Shown here: one piece after another, positions 9,239 through 18,571 of the stretch
How the letters are laid out: each line of letters opens with the position of its first letter
Position numbering within the stretch: position 1 is the first letter of the stretch
Notes under the pieces: model-generated
What the model was told of the DNA's origin: nothing
Seen by the model: only the letters and a program-made list of their open reading frames with translations
Database searches by the model: none
NCBI RefSeq assembly: GCF_013426915.1
Contig: NZ_AP023182.1
Span: 124,001-188,000 of the forward strand
Source of the DNA: Paraburkholderia sp. PGU19
Lineage (GTDB): Bacteria; Pseudomonadota; Gammaproteobacteria; Burkholderiales; Burkholderiaceae
Length of the DNA stretch: 64,000 nucleotides
Reading direction: 5' to 3'
Made by a program: the position numbers and the translations under genes

Positions 9239-9720
9239 CGCATCCCTCCTGATGTTGCAATTCTGCACAATCCACACGGCGCGCACAGCCAGGTGAATGC
9301 CCAAGCCCTATTCACCCGACGCCAATCGTCCAGCGCGCCATCGGCGATCTCTTGCCATACGATCTCGACGCCTGTTCACATTCGCCCAGGCAGATCGCCC
9401 CGATTGGGGGCACCGGGTCCTCGTCGACGGCGAGAACCGAATTCCTGCCGACCATGGATAGCTCACGGCAGCGACGTCGCTCGGCATGACCGTTGGCCGT
9501 GCGTGGTGCTCGTGCGCATGACTGAGATGCAGCGGCCTACTATCGTTCAAAACCCTTGTTTCGCGTACGAGGCCAAGTACGTCGAGATCGCGGTGGTCCG
9601 GTCATCCAGCCCGGTTTCTCGGGGACAGCAGCTCGGCGGCCATTGCGGCCATTGCGGTCATTGGAGATCAATCAAATTAGGCGGCCGCCAATGAAACCGC
9701 CTCGCGCCATATGCAGCCGT
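9239..9720. other. intergenic region, nothing recognised
   Basis: Short overlapping frames only, none with a ribosome site. A small tandem of GGCCATTGCGG-type words lies near 9640-9660 just before the convergent reductase gene. No promoter or hairpin could be argued. Confidence 0.35.
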
Positions 9721-10323
9721 TTAACCGAACTTCACCAGATTCAACGTCGGCAACGGACCACCCGGAAACTGCACGAGCCGCGCGCCAATCGCGAGAGGGC
9801 CAAGATCGATACCAAAAAAGCCGAGCCGTTCGATGAGCTCGCCGATCTTTGTGTTCGCCTGCGCATCATCGCCTGAATAGAACAGCACGCGCATGCCGCC
9901 TTCGCTTGCGGGATCATGGGCAACGAGACGAGCCTGCAGATGGTTGAACGCTTTCACCACTCTTGCGCCGGGCACGAGGTCGGCGAAGACGTCCGACGAC
10001 AGCCTGCCATTCAGATCAATGGGTTTGAAAAGCGGCGCTTCGATCGGGTTGTTCGTATCGACGACGATACGTCCTTCGAAGTCCGGCAATCCATCGAGTG
10101 CGGCGGGCAGCTTCGACCAGTTCACTGCGACGAAAACAATCTCCTTCGATGCCGCCTCTTCACGCGTGCCAGCCGTAACGTTCGGGCCAAGCGCGGCAAC
10201 GGTGTCTTTCAGGCTAGCCGGGCCGCGGCTGTTCGATAGCATGACGGCAATACCTTGTCGCGCAAGCGCAGTGGCAATGGCAGCCCCGATCTGGCCGGCC
10301 CCGATGATTCCAATTTCGGACAT
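9721..10323 (-). CDS. NADP-binding F420-oxidoreductase-like protein
   Basis: AGAAGGAGAGTTGTC precedes ATG 10321-10323. The protein opens MSEIGIIGAGQIGAAIATALA, a Rossmann GxGxxG/A dinucleotide motif, and continues with VMLSNSRGP (basic residues that favour NADP) and IVFVAVNW, VVDTNNPIEAP and VVKAFNHL, the pattern of NADPH-dependent F420-reductase-like proteins. At 200 residues it is full length. Substrate unknown; homologues in proteobacteria do not use F420. It is transcribed divergently from a LysR regulator 121 bases away, the classic arrangement for a regulator and its target. Confidence 0.8.
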   Translation of the reverse strand: MSEIGIIGAGQIGAAIATALARQGIAVMLSNSRGPASLKDTVAALGPNVTAGTREEAASKEIVFVAVNWSKLPAALDGLPDFEGRIVVDTNNPIEAPLFKPIDLNGRLSSDVFADLVPGARVVKAFNHLQARLVAHDPASEGGMRVLFYSGDDAQANTKIGELIERLGFFGIDLGPLAIGARLVQFPGGPLPTLNLVKFG

Positions 10324-10444
10324 GACAACTCTCCTTCTGATGTGGATGAATGTGATTGGTTGGAGCAACTATGCCTAAATGGAAGCACAACGATTAGTCG
10401 TAGATGACTTGTTATACTTTCAAGCATTGCTTGAAGGTGATCGA

Positions 10445-11374
10445 ATGGAAACGCTCGTGAATCTCGAATCGTTCGTGCGTAGCGCCGAGCATGGAAGTTT
10501 CTCGGAGGCGGCGCGCTGGTTGTCCCTCACGCCCGCAGCCGTCAGCAGGAATGTCGCCATGCTCGAACGCAATCTCGGCGTGCGCCTGTTCCAGCGATCG
10601 ACCCGGCGCCTCACGCTGACGGAGGCAGGCGAATCGTTTCGCTCTGCAATTACGGGCAATCTGGCGGGAATTCAGGCGGCCATCGAAGGCATCTCCAGCC
10701 TGGGCGGTGAGCCTGCCGGAACACTCAAGGTCAGTCTGCCGCCGACCTTTGGCATGGCCCATGTCCTGCCGCTCTTGCCCGGCTTTCTCAAACGCTATCC
10801 GCTCGTGCGTCCAGAGTGGCACTTCGAGAATCGGCAGGTTGATCTTGTTGGGGAAGGCTATGACGTGGCGATCGGTGGCGGCTTCGAGCTGTCTCCGTCC
10901 GTGGTCGCGCGCACGCTGGTGCCGGTGCATGTCATTGCCGTGGCATCGCCGGCTTATATGATGGGCCGGAAACGTCCGCGCGATCCTGGCGGTTTGCACG
11001 CTTTCAGCGGCATCGTGATGCGGTCGCTGCAGACCGGCCGTATTCGCCAGTGGACGATGCGTGATATGTCGGGCCGGGAAGAGCCTGCGCACCTTCAGGA
11101 GTCGACCGTCGTCAACGATCCTGCAGCCATGCGCGAGGCCGCCTTGCTCGGCCTGGGTATCGCCATGCTCGCCACTGCCGATGTGCTCCCGGCTCTCGAA
11201 AGCGGGGCGCTGGTGCGACTCGTGCCCCGCTGGTACTCGGATGCTGGCGCGATATCCGTCTACTACGCGTCTCGCACGCTGCTACCAGCAAAGACACGCA
11301 CGTTCATCGACTGGATCGTCGAGAGTTTTGAAGAACAGCGGCTTGCGGAACGGTTCGCGGGCAGTCTGGCTTAG
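10445..11374 (+). CDS. LysR-type transcriptional regulator
   Basis: Start chosen at ATG 10445 (GAAGGTGATCGA upstream), giving METLVNLESFVRSAEHGSFSEAAR, the standard winged helix-turn-helix head; the longer open frame adds an unlikely 22 residues. The DNA-binding helix is AVSRNVAMLERNLGVRLFQRSTR. The effector domain follows (GTLKVSLPPTFGMAHVLPLLPGFL..., VAIGGGF, MREAALLGLGIAMLA) to 309 residues. It probably controls the divergent NADP-binding gene at 9721-10323 from the shared intergenic space. Confidence 0.88.
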   Translation: METLVNLESFVRSAEHGSFSEAARWLSLTPAAVSRNVAMLERNLGVRLFQRSTRRLTLTEAGESFRSAITGNLAGIQAAIEGISSLGGEPAGTLKVSLPPTFGMAHVLPLLPGFLKRYPLVRPEWHFENRQVDLVGEGYDVAIGGGFELSPSVVARTLVPVHVIAVASPAYMMGRKRPRDPGGLHAFSGIVMRSLQTGRIRQWTMRDMSGREEPAHLQESTVVNDPAAMREAALLGLGIAMLATADVLPALESGALVRLVPRWYSDAGAISVYYASRTLLPAKTRTFIDWIVESFEEQRLAERFAGSLA

Positions 11375-11633
11375 AGGCGGGTGCGTTGGCTGTTGTGTGT
11401 GAGGGCGGCTTCCCCACGAGACGGGGGACAACACCGAATCGCAAATGAGAGGTATGCGTCCTGAGCCATCCGGCGGGAACGAGACCTACCAGATGTCGTG
11501 TCCGTTTCCGAACCCTCTCCGGCCGTTCAGGCCGATTGAACATTAACGACGGCTTTCAAGATCACACCCATCATTCGCGGCTGTTCGGACATGGAGGCCG
11601 CGCGAGAGCGAGGATTCGCGGTGGTCGGAGCCC
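11375..11633. other. intergenic region with degenerate repeat-like sequence
   Basis: Contains a CGGCCGTTCAGGCCG word (around 11519-11533), similar to but one base shorter than the dispersed CGGCCG-NNN-TTGGCCG repeat. No gene seen. Confidence 0.3.
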
Positions 11634-12059
11634 ATGACACGCAGCATTGCGCAAATTGGACTCCAGAGCGTTGCGGCGGCAATTGCCACCGCGCGGATTG
11701 CAGTTTCTTGCAGCGCCGGTGAACTGACTACCTGGCGGCGGGCTGCGGCGCGGCAGCGCGCGGATGCTGGCCACACCTTCGTGTTCGGACTCTCGGACGG
11801 ACGGGTAATTGATGGCAGTCGCAGTCGCAACAGTGCCCGCTTCCTGAATCACGCATGCGCACCGAACTGCGAAGCGATTGAATCGGGTGATCGCGTCTCC
11901 ATCCACGCCCTCGCCGACATCGCGCCCGGCTGCGAACTGTTTATTGACTATGATCTGGTAATCGACGGCGAACCCACCGATCAGATCAGGCAACAGTACG
12001 CATGCCGCTGTAACTCGCCCGGGTGCCGGCGAACCATGCTTAGCGCGTCAGATGGTTGA
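11634..12059 (+). pseudogene. N-terminally eroded SET-domain protein
   Basis: From about codon 35 the frame is an excellent SET domain: FGLSDGRVIDGS, ARFLNHACAPNCEAIE (the RFxNHxCxPNC motif), ELFIDYDL (ELxxDY motif) and a post-SET zinc cluster YACRCNSPGCRRTML. Upstream, the region that should hold the first beta strands (the HGKGVFA segment) is missing; only RIAV and AGELTTWRRAAARQRADAGHTF remain, so about 40-50 residues have been lost internally. The S-adenosylmethionine-binding N-terminal part is affected, so activity is unlikely. A second damaged copy is fused to an aminotransferase at 25227-26180. Confidence 0.65.
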
Positions 12060-12103
12060 CGTCGGCCGATGCGAATGACTCGATCACTCGCTTATGATCC
12101 AGG

Positions 12104-12910
12104 TCACCGCACGGCCGGTGGTTCCGCGTCGGTCGGGACGCCGGCCAGGTGCCGGAACAGTGCCAGCGCCCGGTTCGCCGTAGAAGCCTCGTGCCCGCTC
12201 GCAATGAAACTGCTGGTTTGTCGGTCGATGCGCACGAGAATGTACAGGCCCCATATGTCGTTCGCCTGGTGCTGTGCAAACACCACCGTCTGCAGCGCAG
12301 CCGGCTCAAACAGCGTTAGTCCGAACGCACGGACCGGCGACACATTTTCATCGGCCAGCGCCACCCGGTGCGGACTGCGCTCTAGCACCCGCACCCGGTA
12401 CACCAAGGGGCCGGAGCGGCTGTCGTCCACCCAGTAGTAAAAGCTTCGACCGGGTTGCAGTTCCGACGGGCGGAAATCACCCCGCCGTTCCGCGCCCTCG
12501 GTGGGTCCGTCCAGCGCAGCTGCATCGAGGAACAACGGACGCCATTTCTTGTCGGTCGTGGACCAGTAGCGCACGGTGCGCAGGGTGGAGACCGCCCCGG
12601 CCCGTGCCAACAGGGTCTCCGGACCGTCGGCGACGCGGACCAGGCCTGCGAGCGCGACGACAACCCGGGAACGAGACGCGGCAGGCCATCCGGTGCACGA
12701 GGACGGCCGCCACACGCCTTTATCGAGGTCCTCGGCGCGGAGGATCGCCATCGCAGGTTGCGCGCCCGGCGACTCGTAGGCCGGCACCGGCGGTGTCCCG
12801 CACGGCGGCGTTGGCAGCGGGGTTGCCACGGCGAAGCCGGCGGCCACCAGCGTCGCGCAGCAGGCGGCTGCCTTCAGGCTTTGCGTACCACGAGGACGCG
12901 CAACGTTCAC
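12104..12910 (-). CDS. secreted protein of unknown function (DUF6675-like)
   Basis: The first 30 residues form a signal peptide (SLKAAACCATLVAAGFAVA-TPLPTPPC). The mature protein has a Pro-rich start with two cysteines, then an acidic/aromatic alpha-beta body: VRYWSTTDKKWRPLFLDAAAL, LQPGRSFYYWVDDS, YRVRVLERSPHRVALADENV, VVFAQHQANDIWGLYILVR. Length (268 aa) and order of these blocks fit the DUF6675 family as I remember it; not checked. It is alone, convergent with the SET fragment. Probably periplasmic. Confidence 0.65.
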   Translation of the reverse strand: MNVARPRGTQSLKAAACCATLVAAGFAVATPLPTPPCGTPPVPAYESPGAQPAMAILRAEDLDKGVWRPSSCTGWPAASRSRVVVALAGLVRVADGPETLLARAGAVSTLRTVRYWSTTDKKWRPLFLDAAALDGPTEGAERRGDFRPSELQPGRSFYYWVDDSRSGPLVYRVRVLERSPHRVALADENVSPVRAFGLTLFEPAALQTVVFAQHQANDIWGLYILVRIDRQTSSFIASGHEASTANRALALFRHLAGVPTDAEPPAVR

Positions 12911-12966
12911 CCCTACTTACCTCCCATCAGCGGCTCGACCAACAACTTGACGTAGATCGTATCTAG

Positions 12967-13709
12967 TCCGTCGTCGCAACCAGTTCTTAAAATTAAATTG
13001 CGGAGCACCGCAGGCTCTTATCGACAGACGCTCACCGGCCACTCACGATCTATTCCGTTTGCAAAGACTTCCTCCAAGCGTCATGCGACCCTCTTGGGGA
13101 AAGCAATAAATGCCAGACCTTCCGAATACCTCGGCAAGGGATACCTTGTCTCCGCGAGCGGCGGCAAGTTTTGCAAGCGCTTCGTAGCGCGGGACGTGGT
13201 AGTCGCCCAGATTGCCGATGAAGAAAAGAAGACGCATTGGAACCCGACAAGCACGGTTGAACCACAGGGGATGTCGAACGTGGCATTCGTGCCGCAGCAG
13301 GAATCAATCCTGCCACAGGGTGAGTGCCGTCGATACGGTCGCGACTGCAAGCGCCAACGCGCAACGGTAGGCGCATCTTGAACGGGTGCGCTGGCGGCAT
13401 CGCAGATGGCAAACGGGGGAATGCCGGGATTCTGTTGGCCGCCACCCTACTCGTGGTTTATAAAAAGTAAAGTCGATCCCGCACGCGCCGAGCATCAGTG
13501 ATGTTCCGACTGACTCATTTCACGCGGACCCGCCTCGCCCGGATGTGGGCACTCCGCTTGCTGCATGCGTTCGGTTCCCCAATCGGTTCGACAAGTGCGA
13601 GTGGCAGACATAGTCATCCGCTACCGGAACAATGCTTCGATGCAGTCATTGTTTCTTCTTTCTTCGCGCTTACCATGAGGTCGAACCCGAGTCCGCCTGA
13701 GCGACTGAA
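12967..13709. other. degenerate region before the glycosyltransferase
   Basis: Apart from the glycosyltransferase head at 13043-13237 I recognise nothing. The minus-strand frame 13304-13495 ends in a hydrophobic stretch (CALALAVATVSTALTL) that may be a membrane-protein tail, and the plus frame 13498-13740 has no support. Confidence 0.3.
13043..13237 (-). pseudogene. N-terminal fragment of a glycosyltransferase
   Basis: The frame from ATG 13235-13237 reads MRLLFFIGNLGDYHVPRYEA and LAKLAAARGDKVSLAEVFGR, a first Rossmann beta-alpha-beta of a GT-B glycosyltransferase (compare IGNLGDYH-PRYEAL heads). It stops within 55 residues after SGIYCFPQ and no continuation is present downstream, so about 300 residues are missing. 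It lies near an intact GT4 gene at 13710, so a polysaccharide locus was probably broken here. Confidence 0.5.
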
Positions 13710-14840
13710 ATGCCAAAGCTTCCCGCAGTATTCATGGTAGGCGCGTTTCCACCGCCTGTTCATGGGCTGTCGATGGCGAACGAAGCAATCGCCGAGCGCT
13801 TGGACGGCCGCGCCCGGATCGTCAAATTCGACACTGTAGGGGCGCGAGTAAGATCTGAATGGGCAGGCCGTCTCTGCCGGCTCGGCACTGGGTGGGCCGT
13901 CTTGCGTTTCGCGGTCATGGCAGCCGTGCGGCGACCATCGTCAATCTATATCGGTCTCTCAGGTGGGCCTGGTCAATTGTACGATGGGATGTTCGCGTTA
14001 ATTGGAAACCTGCTGCACGTCCCGGTGTTCATTCACCATCACAGCTTCCGGTACATCAACAGACCATCACGTTTGACGCGACTGGTCTTCGATCTTGCGG
14101 GCAACGCAACCCACATCGTGTTGTGCCCCGATATGGCGGTGCGCCTAAAACAGCTGTACCCGACATCGGTTGGGGAAACGCTGGTGTTGTCCAATACCTC
14201 ATTGTTTCCAGCAGCGCCAGGTGGGCACGCACGGGTACGCGGAGAGCGTCCGCTGACACTGGGATTTTTGTCGAATATCACACGCGAGAAAGGGGTCTTC
14301 GTATTTTTCGACGTGCTTTCCGCACTCGATCGACGAGGTCTTCAAGTTCGAGCAGCAATAGCCGGGCCCGTCGCCGACGCGATCGGGGATGAATTCAATG
14401 CGGCGTTAATTCGCCATCCTGGAGCAGATTATGTCGGCCCGGTTTCGGGCGAAAAAAAGACGAACTTCTACAAGTCAATCGACTTGCTGGTTTTTCCATC
14501 CAGTTATGAAAACGAGGCCGAACCGCTCACCGTCATCGAGGCAATCGGATTTGGCGTCCCTGTTATCGCATCCGACAAGGGATGCATTCCTTCGACATTG
14601 CGGCGGGGCGGCGGAGCCTGCGTTGTCGACGATGAGCGAATGGCAGAACGCATCGCGGATTTCGTGGTCGACGTCGCTAGCTCTCCAGGCGTCTATGAAG
14701 CACTCTCGTGTGGTGCGGTGGCGTCTGTGATGAACGAAGCCCCAAGCCAGGCCGCTGCGCTTCGCAAGCTCCTTGGAATGCTGACGCGGACAGATGCGGT
14801 AGATGGTCATGTCATTTCGGACCGGCGGATAGGTTCTTAG
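13710..14840 (+). CDS. GT4-family glycosyltransferase
   Basis: Full-length 376-residue GT-B enzyme. The N-terminal domain starts FMVGAFPPPVHGLSMANEAI, the sugar-acceptor-side glycine-rich loop. The C-terminal domain has LTLGFLSNITREKGVFVFFD (linker strand), VRAAIAGP, YVGPVSGEKKTNFYKSIDLL and LVFPSSYENEAEPLTVIEAI, the acidic EX7E-type motif that holds the nucleotide sugar, followed by GFGVPVIASDKGC. No signal or membrane segment. No strong ribosome site is visible upstream of the ATG. Likely makes an exopolysaccharide or O-antigen linkage; neighbours are degraded, so the donor and acceptor cannot be inferred. Confidence 0.82.
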   Translation: MPKLPAVFMVGAFPPPVHGLSMANEAIAERLDGRARIVKFDTVGARVRSEWAGRLCRLGTGWAVLRFAVMAAVRRPSSIYIGLSGGPGQLYDGMFALIGNLLHVPVFIHHHSFRYINRPSRLTRLVFDLAGNATHIVLCPDMAVRLKQLYPTSVGETLVLSNTSLFPAAPGGHARVRGERPLTLGFLSNITREKGVFVFFDVLSALDRRGLQVRAAIAGPVADAIGDEFNAALIRHPGADYVGPVSGEKKTNFYKSIDLLVFPSSYENEAEPLTVIEAIGFGVPVIASDKGCIPSTLRRGGGACVVDDERMAERIADFVVDVASSPGVYEALSCGAVASVMNEAPSQAAALRKLLGMLTRTDAVDGHVISDRRIGS

Positions 14841-15188
14841 CGGTGGTTCGAGAGGCCATCGCGCGATACCTCACCGCGATACACAGAAAGCCTTGAGCAA
14901 CTGCATGAAGCGTCCGCGCTAACAACCAACCCTCAACGCAGCGTTGCCATCGAATGAATCGTTGTTTGCCTATGTTGAAGGCGAGCAATGGCAAAGCTTG
15001 ACGCGTGCGTCATCGAGCGACACGGCCAGGGCGCCCCGGACTTCCGGTCCGAGGCCTAATAAGTCCAGGCACGTCCAGCCCGAAAGGAGTGCACCGGTTT
15101 TCGAAGCGCGCCAGCGGCCCTCGCCGGGTGCAAAAGCATCTTTTGTCGTATAGAAGGCGATGCGTGTGAATGTGGGACGCGGGATCTT
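14841..15188. other. region without a recognised gene
   Basis: A minus-strand frame (14970-15317) contains a protein-like run, PRPTFTRIAFYTTKDAFAPG then RWRASKTGALLSGWTCLDLL, but no start signal. It may be a relic of a small gene; I cannot name it. Confidence 0.3.
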
Positions 15189-16382
15189 TTGTCCCCAAGA
15201 GGAAAGCGTGCTTGCGGCGGGCACCAGCCGATTCGGCAGCGGTCCTCCAATCACGCGGTCGTTCTCCAGCGACTGCTGGCGGCGGGCGCTATCGTGCTTG
15301 GCAAAGCCAACATGCACGCGCCCGCGTTCGGCATCACGACCACCAACTTCTCGCCAGTTGCTGGCTTCGCGCGCAATCCCTATGACACGAACCGCATGGT
15401 TGGCGGCTCTTCAGGTGGGACGGGCGTCGCAATCGCCGCGCGAATGGCACCGGTAGGGCTGGGAACAGATACGGGCGGCTCTGTTCGTATCCCCGCGGCG
15501 TTGAACGGCATCGCGGGATTGCGTCCCTCCGTTGGCAATGGCGGGGCGGAGCGTCGTTATGACGGAACCGGGGTGCTTCCGCTGAGCCACACCCGCGACA
15601 CGGTTGGCCCTATGGGCCGCACCCTCGAAGACGTCGCGCTTCTCGACGCTGTCATCACCGGCACTGACGTGCCGACAGCAGCATCGTTGAGTGGCCTTCG
15701 CTTCGGCATCCCTGCGACGTACTGGGACGTGGTGGACAACGAGGTGCTGCAAATAATGAATGCGGCAAAGGCGAAACTCCAGGCTGCCGGCGTGACCTTT
15801 GTTTCAGTCGACTTGTCGACCATCCGTGACCTGGGCGCGAAGGTTGGATTCACCGTAGTCTTCCACGAGGCCTGGCTCGAGATTCCAAGTTACCTGGCGG
15901 CCAGCGGCGGCAGCGACATCACGCTCGCTCAAATCTCCGCTGCGATTGCGAGTCCCGACGTCAAAGGCGGATTCGCGAACGTTGGATCCGCTGAACCGGC
16001 AGCGGCTTACCCAGACGCGGTGAACGTCTATCGCCCGCAGATACGTGCGCTCTTCGATGCGTATTTCGCGTCGAACCAAATCGACGCCATCTTCGCACCG
16101 ATGACGCCGTTGCCCGCTGTGCCCAGCGACCTCGTCAACGGTTCGTCGACCGTCAGCGTCAATGGTGGACCTCCGGTCGACGAGTTCGGCACGTTCATCA
16201 GAAACGCCGACCCAGGTAGCATCACCGGCATACCCGGTGTCACAGTTCGGGCTGGCCGCACCGCCTCAGGCCTGCCCGTCGGAATGGCTCTCGACGGCCC
16301 CGTTGGAAGCGATAAGCGGCTGCTCTCCATTGGCATGGCCGCTGAGAAGTTGCTCAGCGTCTTGCCGGCACCAAACGTCTGA
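15189..16382 (+). pseudogene. amidase-signature enzyme lacking its N-terminus
   Basis: From about 15245 the frame is a good amidase-signature protein: NHAVVLQRLLAAGAIVLGKAN, then the Ser-rich signature MVGGSSGGTGVAIAARMAPVG and LGTDTGGSVRIPAALNGIAG with the cis-Ser and nucleophilic Ser, and the C-terminal SITGIPGVTVRAG and GLPVGMALDG. The normal first 120-150 residues, which carry the catalytic Lys (VKDN-type motif), are absent, and the sequence before 15245 is unrelated. Without the Lys of the Ser-cisSer-Lys triad it should be inactive. The frame is otherwise undamaged, so truncation is recent or due to a DNA junction. Confidence 0.7.
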
Positions 16383-16704
16383 AGCGCCGTCTTCAGGACA
16401 TGCGCCATCGCTTGCGAGGCGCCGTTAGGCGCGCCTTCTGCCGGGGAAATCCGTTTCCGGGTCGAGGCCGTGGAATCGCAAATGCCTGCGCAAGAAATTC
16501 CGCAAGAAGAGAAGGCCCACTTCGCCGCTTGTTCCTGGGACGCCTGCCAAGGGCGGCATTCCTTCGCCAATCCATCCCTCAGGTGCGTGCATTGGCGGCA
16601 ACTGGTTGAAAGCGGCTCCCACATGTAATGCCCAAGTACTTCGTCGGCACCCTCGGCCGCGTGATGTACATCGGCGTCGAAACGGTCGGTCGGGCAAGCG
16701 ACCT
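16383..16704. other. short intergenic region
   Basis: Roughly 320 bases between convergent genes with no supported frame. A GC-rich GAGGCGCCGTTAGGCGCGCC segment near 16416 could form a weak hairpin after the amidase remnant, but it has no U-run. Confidence 0.3.
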
Positions 16705-17016
16705 TCAGCCAGTGCGATGCAAGCGCTGCAACGGTACGCGGGTTACCGCCCAGAAGCTTTCGCGAGATGCGCGTAGGCAAGCGTCCACCCATTGGGCCAA
16801 CTGCTCATCCGACGGCTCGGTGGGAAGGTACCCGAAATAGAAAACTGGATTGGTTGAATTGACCTCTGCCAGTACGACGCGCCATGCCTGCTGCGTCGGC
16901 ACACTTTTCTGCCAAACAATCCTGTCGCGGCGGAAGCCAACGTGCTTGCTCAGGCCGACAAGGAGCATGAGTCGCCGCTGTAGCGTCTCAGGAAGTTCCT
17001 TCATGACAGAGTCCAT
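16705..17016 (-). CDS. hypothetical protein, 103 aa
   Basis: GAGAGGGGTGACTT precedes the ATG at 17014-17016. The protein has an N-terminal amphipathic helix (MKELPETLQRRLMLLVGLSK), a basic middle (RRDRIVWQKSVPTQQAWRVV) and a helical tail (PSDEQLAQWVDACLRAS). No signal peptide, membrane helix or known motif. The ribosome site and composition support a real gene. Function unknown. Confidence 0.55.
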   Translation of the reverse strand: MDSVMKELPETLQRRLMLLVGLSKHVGFRRDRIVWQKSVPTQQAWRVVLAEVNSTNPVFYFGYLPTEPSDEQLAQWVDACLRASRESFWAVTRVPLQRLHRTG

Positions 17017-17223
17017 AAGTCACCCCTCTCCCAATCACCGGCCGCACGTTGCCATCCGATTCGGGCCGAGACCAGCGCGTGTCAGGCGAATGCGCAGGTT
17101 AGCGTGGCCACTTGGGCTTCATCGCGCAAATCGTTGTCGCTCTGCCGTTCAGATCGACAACAGCAGGCGGGTTTCGCAAACGAGTCGGCCCAGTCCGCGA
17201 AAGACCCGCTATCAACTTGCGCT

Positions 17224-17484
17224 CTAATGACCGCTGTCGGGGTTGCATTGTGGCAGGTGCCCACATCCCAGACGGGTCAGACCACCGCTCGCACTGGTGC
17301 TCCCGGATACACCACCATATCCGGATGTGCCCGGAGAGGTGCTGGCCGATGTGCCGGGAGAGGCATTGGTAGACGCCGATACCGATTGAGCATCTTGCTG
17401 CCCTGACGTGTCCTGAGCTTGCACTGCGCTCGCTAACGAGAGTGTGCCCAGGAGCGCTGCAGACATGAGAAACGTCGTCTTCAT
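17224..17484 (-). CDS. small secreted Ser/Thr/Gly-rich protein
   Basis: AAGGAGGTAAGCC precedes ATG 17482-17484. A clear signal peptide (MKTTFLMSAALLGTLSLASAVQA-QD) is followed by a low-complexity region of Ser, Thr, Ala and Gly (SPGTSASTSPGTSGYGG), then a C-terminal knot with two cysteines (LGCGHLPQCNPDSGH). Total 86 residues. It resembles a class of small Burkholderia secreted proteins of unknown role. Monocistronic. Confidence 0.65.
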   Translation of the reverse strand: MKTTFLMSAALLGTLSLASAVQAQDTSGQQDAQSVSASTNASPGTSASTSPGTSGYGGVSGSTSASGGLTRLGCGHLPQCNPDSGH

Positions 17485-17504
17485 GGCTTACCTCCTTTAC
17501 GACA

Positions 17505-18571
17505 TCAGGTTTCAGTTTTGCAGCCGCTATGACACAGGCAATGGGTGAGCGGCCGGCATGCAGGACAGACGCCGGCGATTCCACCTGTTGCCGGAACCCG
17601 GTTGCGGTAGCCGTTATTTCTGGTTTTGGTCTTCCACCGGGTCCAGGTAGAGACAGGTAACGCGGTAATTCCGCGATTGGCGTTCGAGGAGACAGGCGCA
17701 CCAGAAGAACCGCCAAGGGGCCGGTAAGCCCGGTGCGCAAGAAGGGAGGCGCACAACTTAACCATACGTCGTCTCTCGGAGAAGATACCAAGCCTTTCGT
17801 TATATAGCCCAAGCGATTCGTCATATGGCGACCCACTAACGGGCTTCAGGGTAACAATCACCCGCGGTGTTTCGTTTCGCGATGCAATTGTTCACGATTA
17901 AGCATCATTGCTCTCTGAACTCGGAGCCGTCCGCGCACCAAGGCGATGTAGCTGTCCAGTTGATAGCCGCATCTCTATCAGAGAAACACGATTCCATTAT
18001 CCTCATATATTTAGTAAGGATTGCGACACGTATTGCGTCTAAGTCAGTTTCAGAAACAACTGAACTCAGCGTTCGCTTTAGACAGTCCGACCGCTGTCAG
18101 TAAGAGGCCATCTATTCGTGAAACGAACAGATTATTGCGAATACCATTGAAAGTTATTCGCATGTGTCTATATAAGCTTGCTTGCGCGGCGTCCTTATTC
18201 CGTAGCGCCTTCTGCCATATGCCGTCCTTTTATATGCCTCGTGGGTTGCAATCATGCAATCGCTGCCCTAGCCTTTACCCATATATTGAAGGCACCCTCA
18301 CTTCATCATGAGCTTGTAGTGGTGTCCGGGGCGATGTAGTGAATGAATACGAATCGGCAGCTATGGACATCTGCTTCCAGCGCACACTAACGATACCCCG
18401 TCAGTAGCGCGCTGGTGCATGCGACGTGTCCGGCGTACCTGTGCACTAGCTTCCGCCTCGAACTGTGCGGTTATTCGTCACAATTTTTACCCTTCCCGTC
18501 CGGATGACAAGCGCGGGAGGTTGCCAGCGACACGAATCGAGAAACTACACATCTTAATACGGAGTCGAATT
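17505..18571. other. AT-rich noncoding stretch, probable promoter region
   Basis: Visibly AT-richer than the flanks, notably 17860-18300 (many ATTATT, TATATA words). Open frames (17505-17861 minus, 18021-18311 plus) lack support. The stretch probably carries the promoter of the secreted protein at 18572. It also marks the left edge of a lower-GC block that runs to about 20960. Confidence 0.4.

Noticed and set aside
12274..12966. plus-strand frame 230 codons
   Set aside because: Pro/Arg-rich antisense of the secreted DUF6675-like gene, without a start signal.
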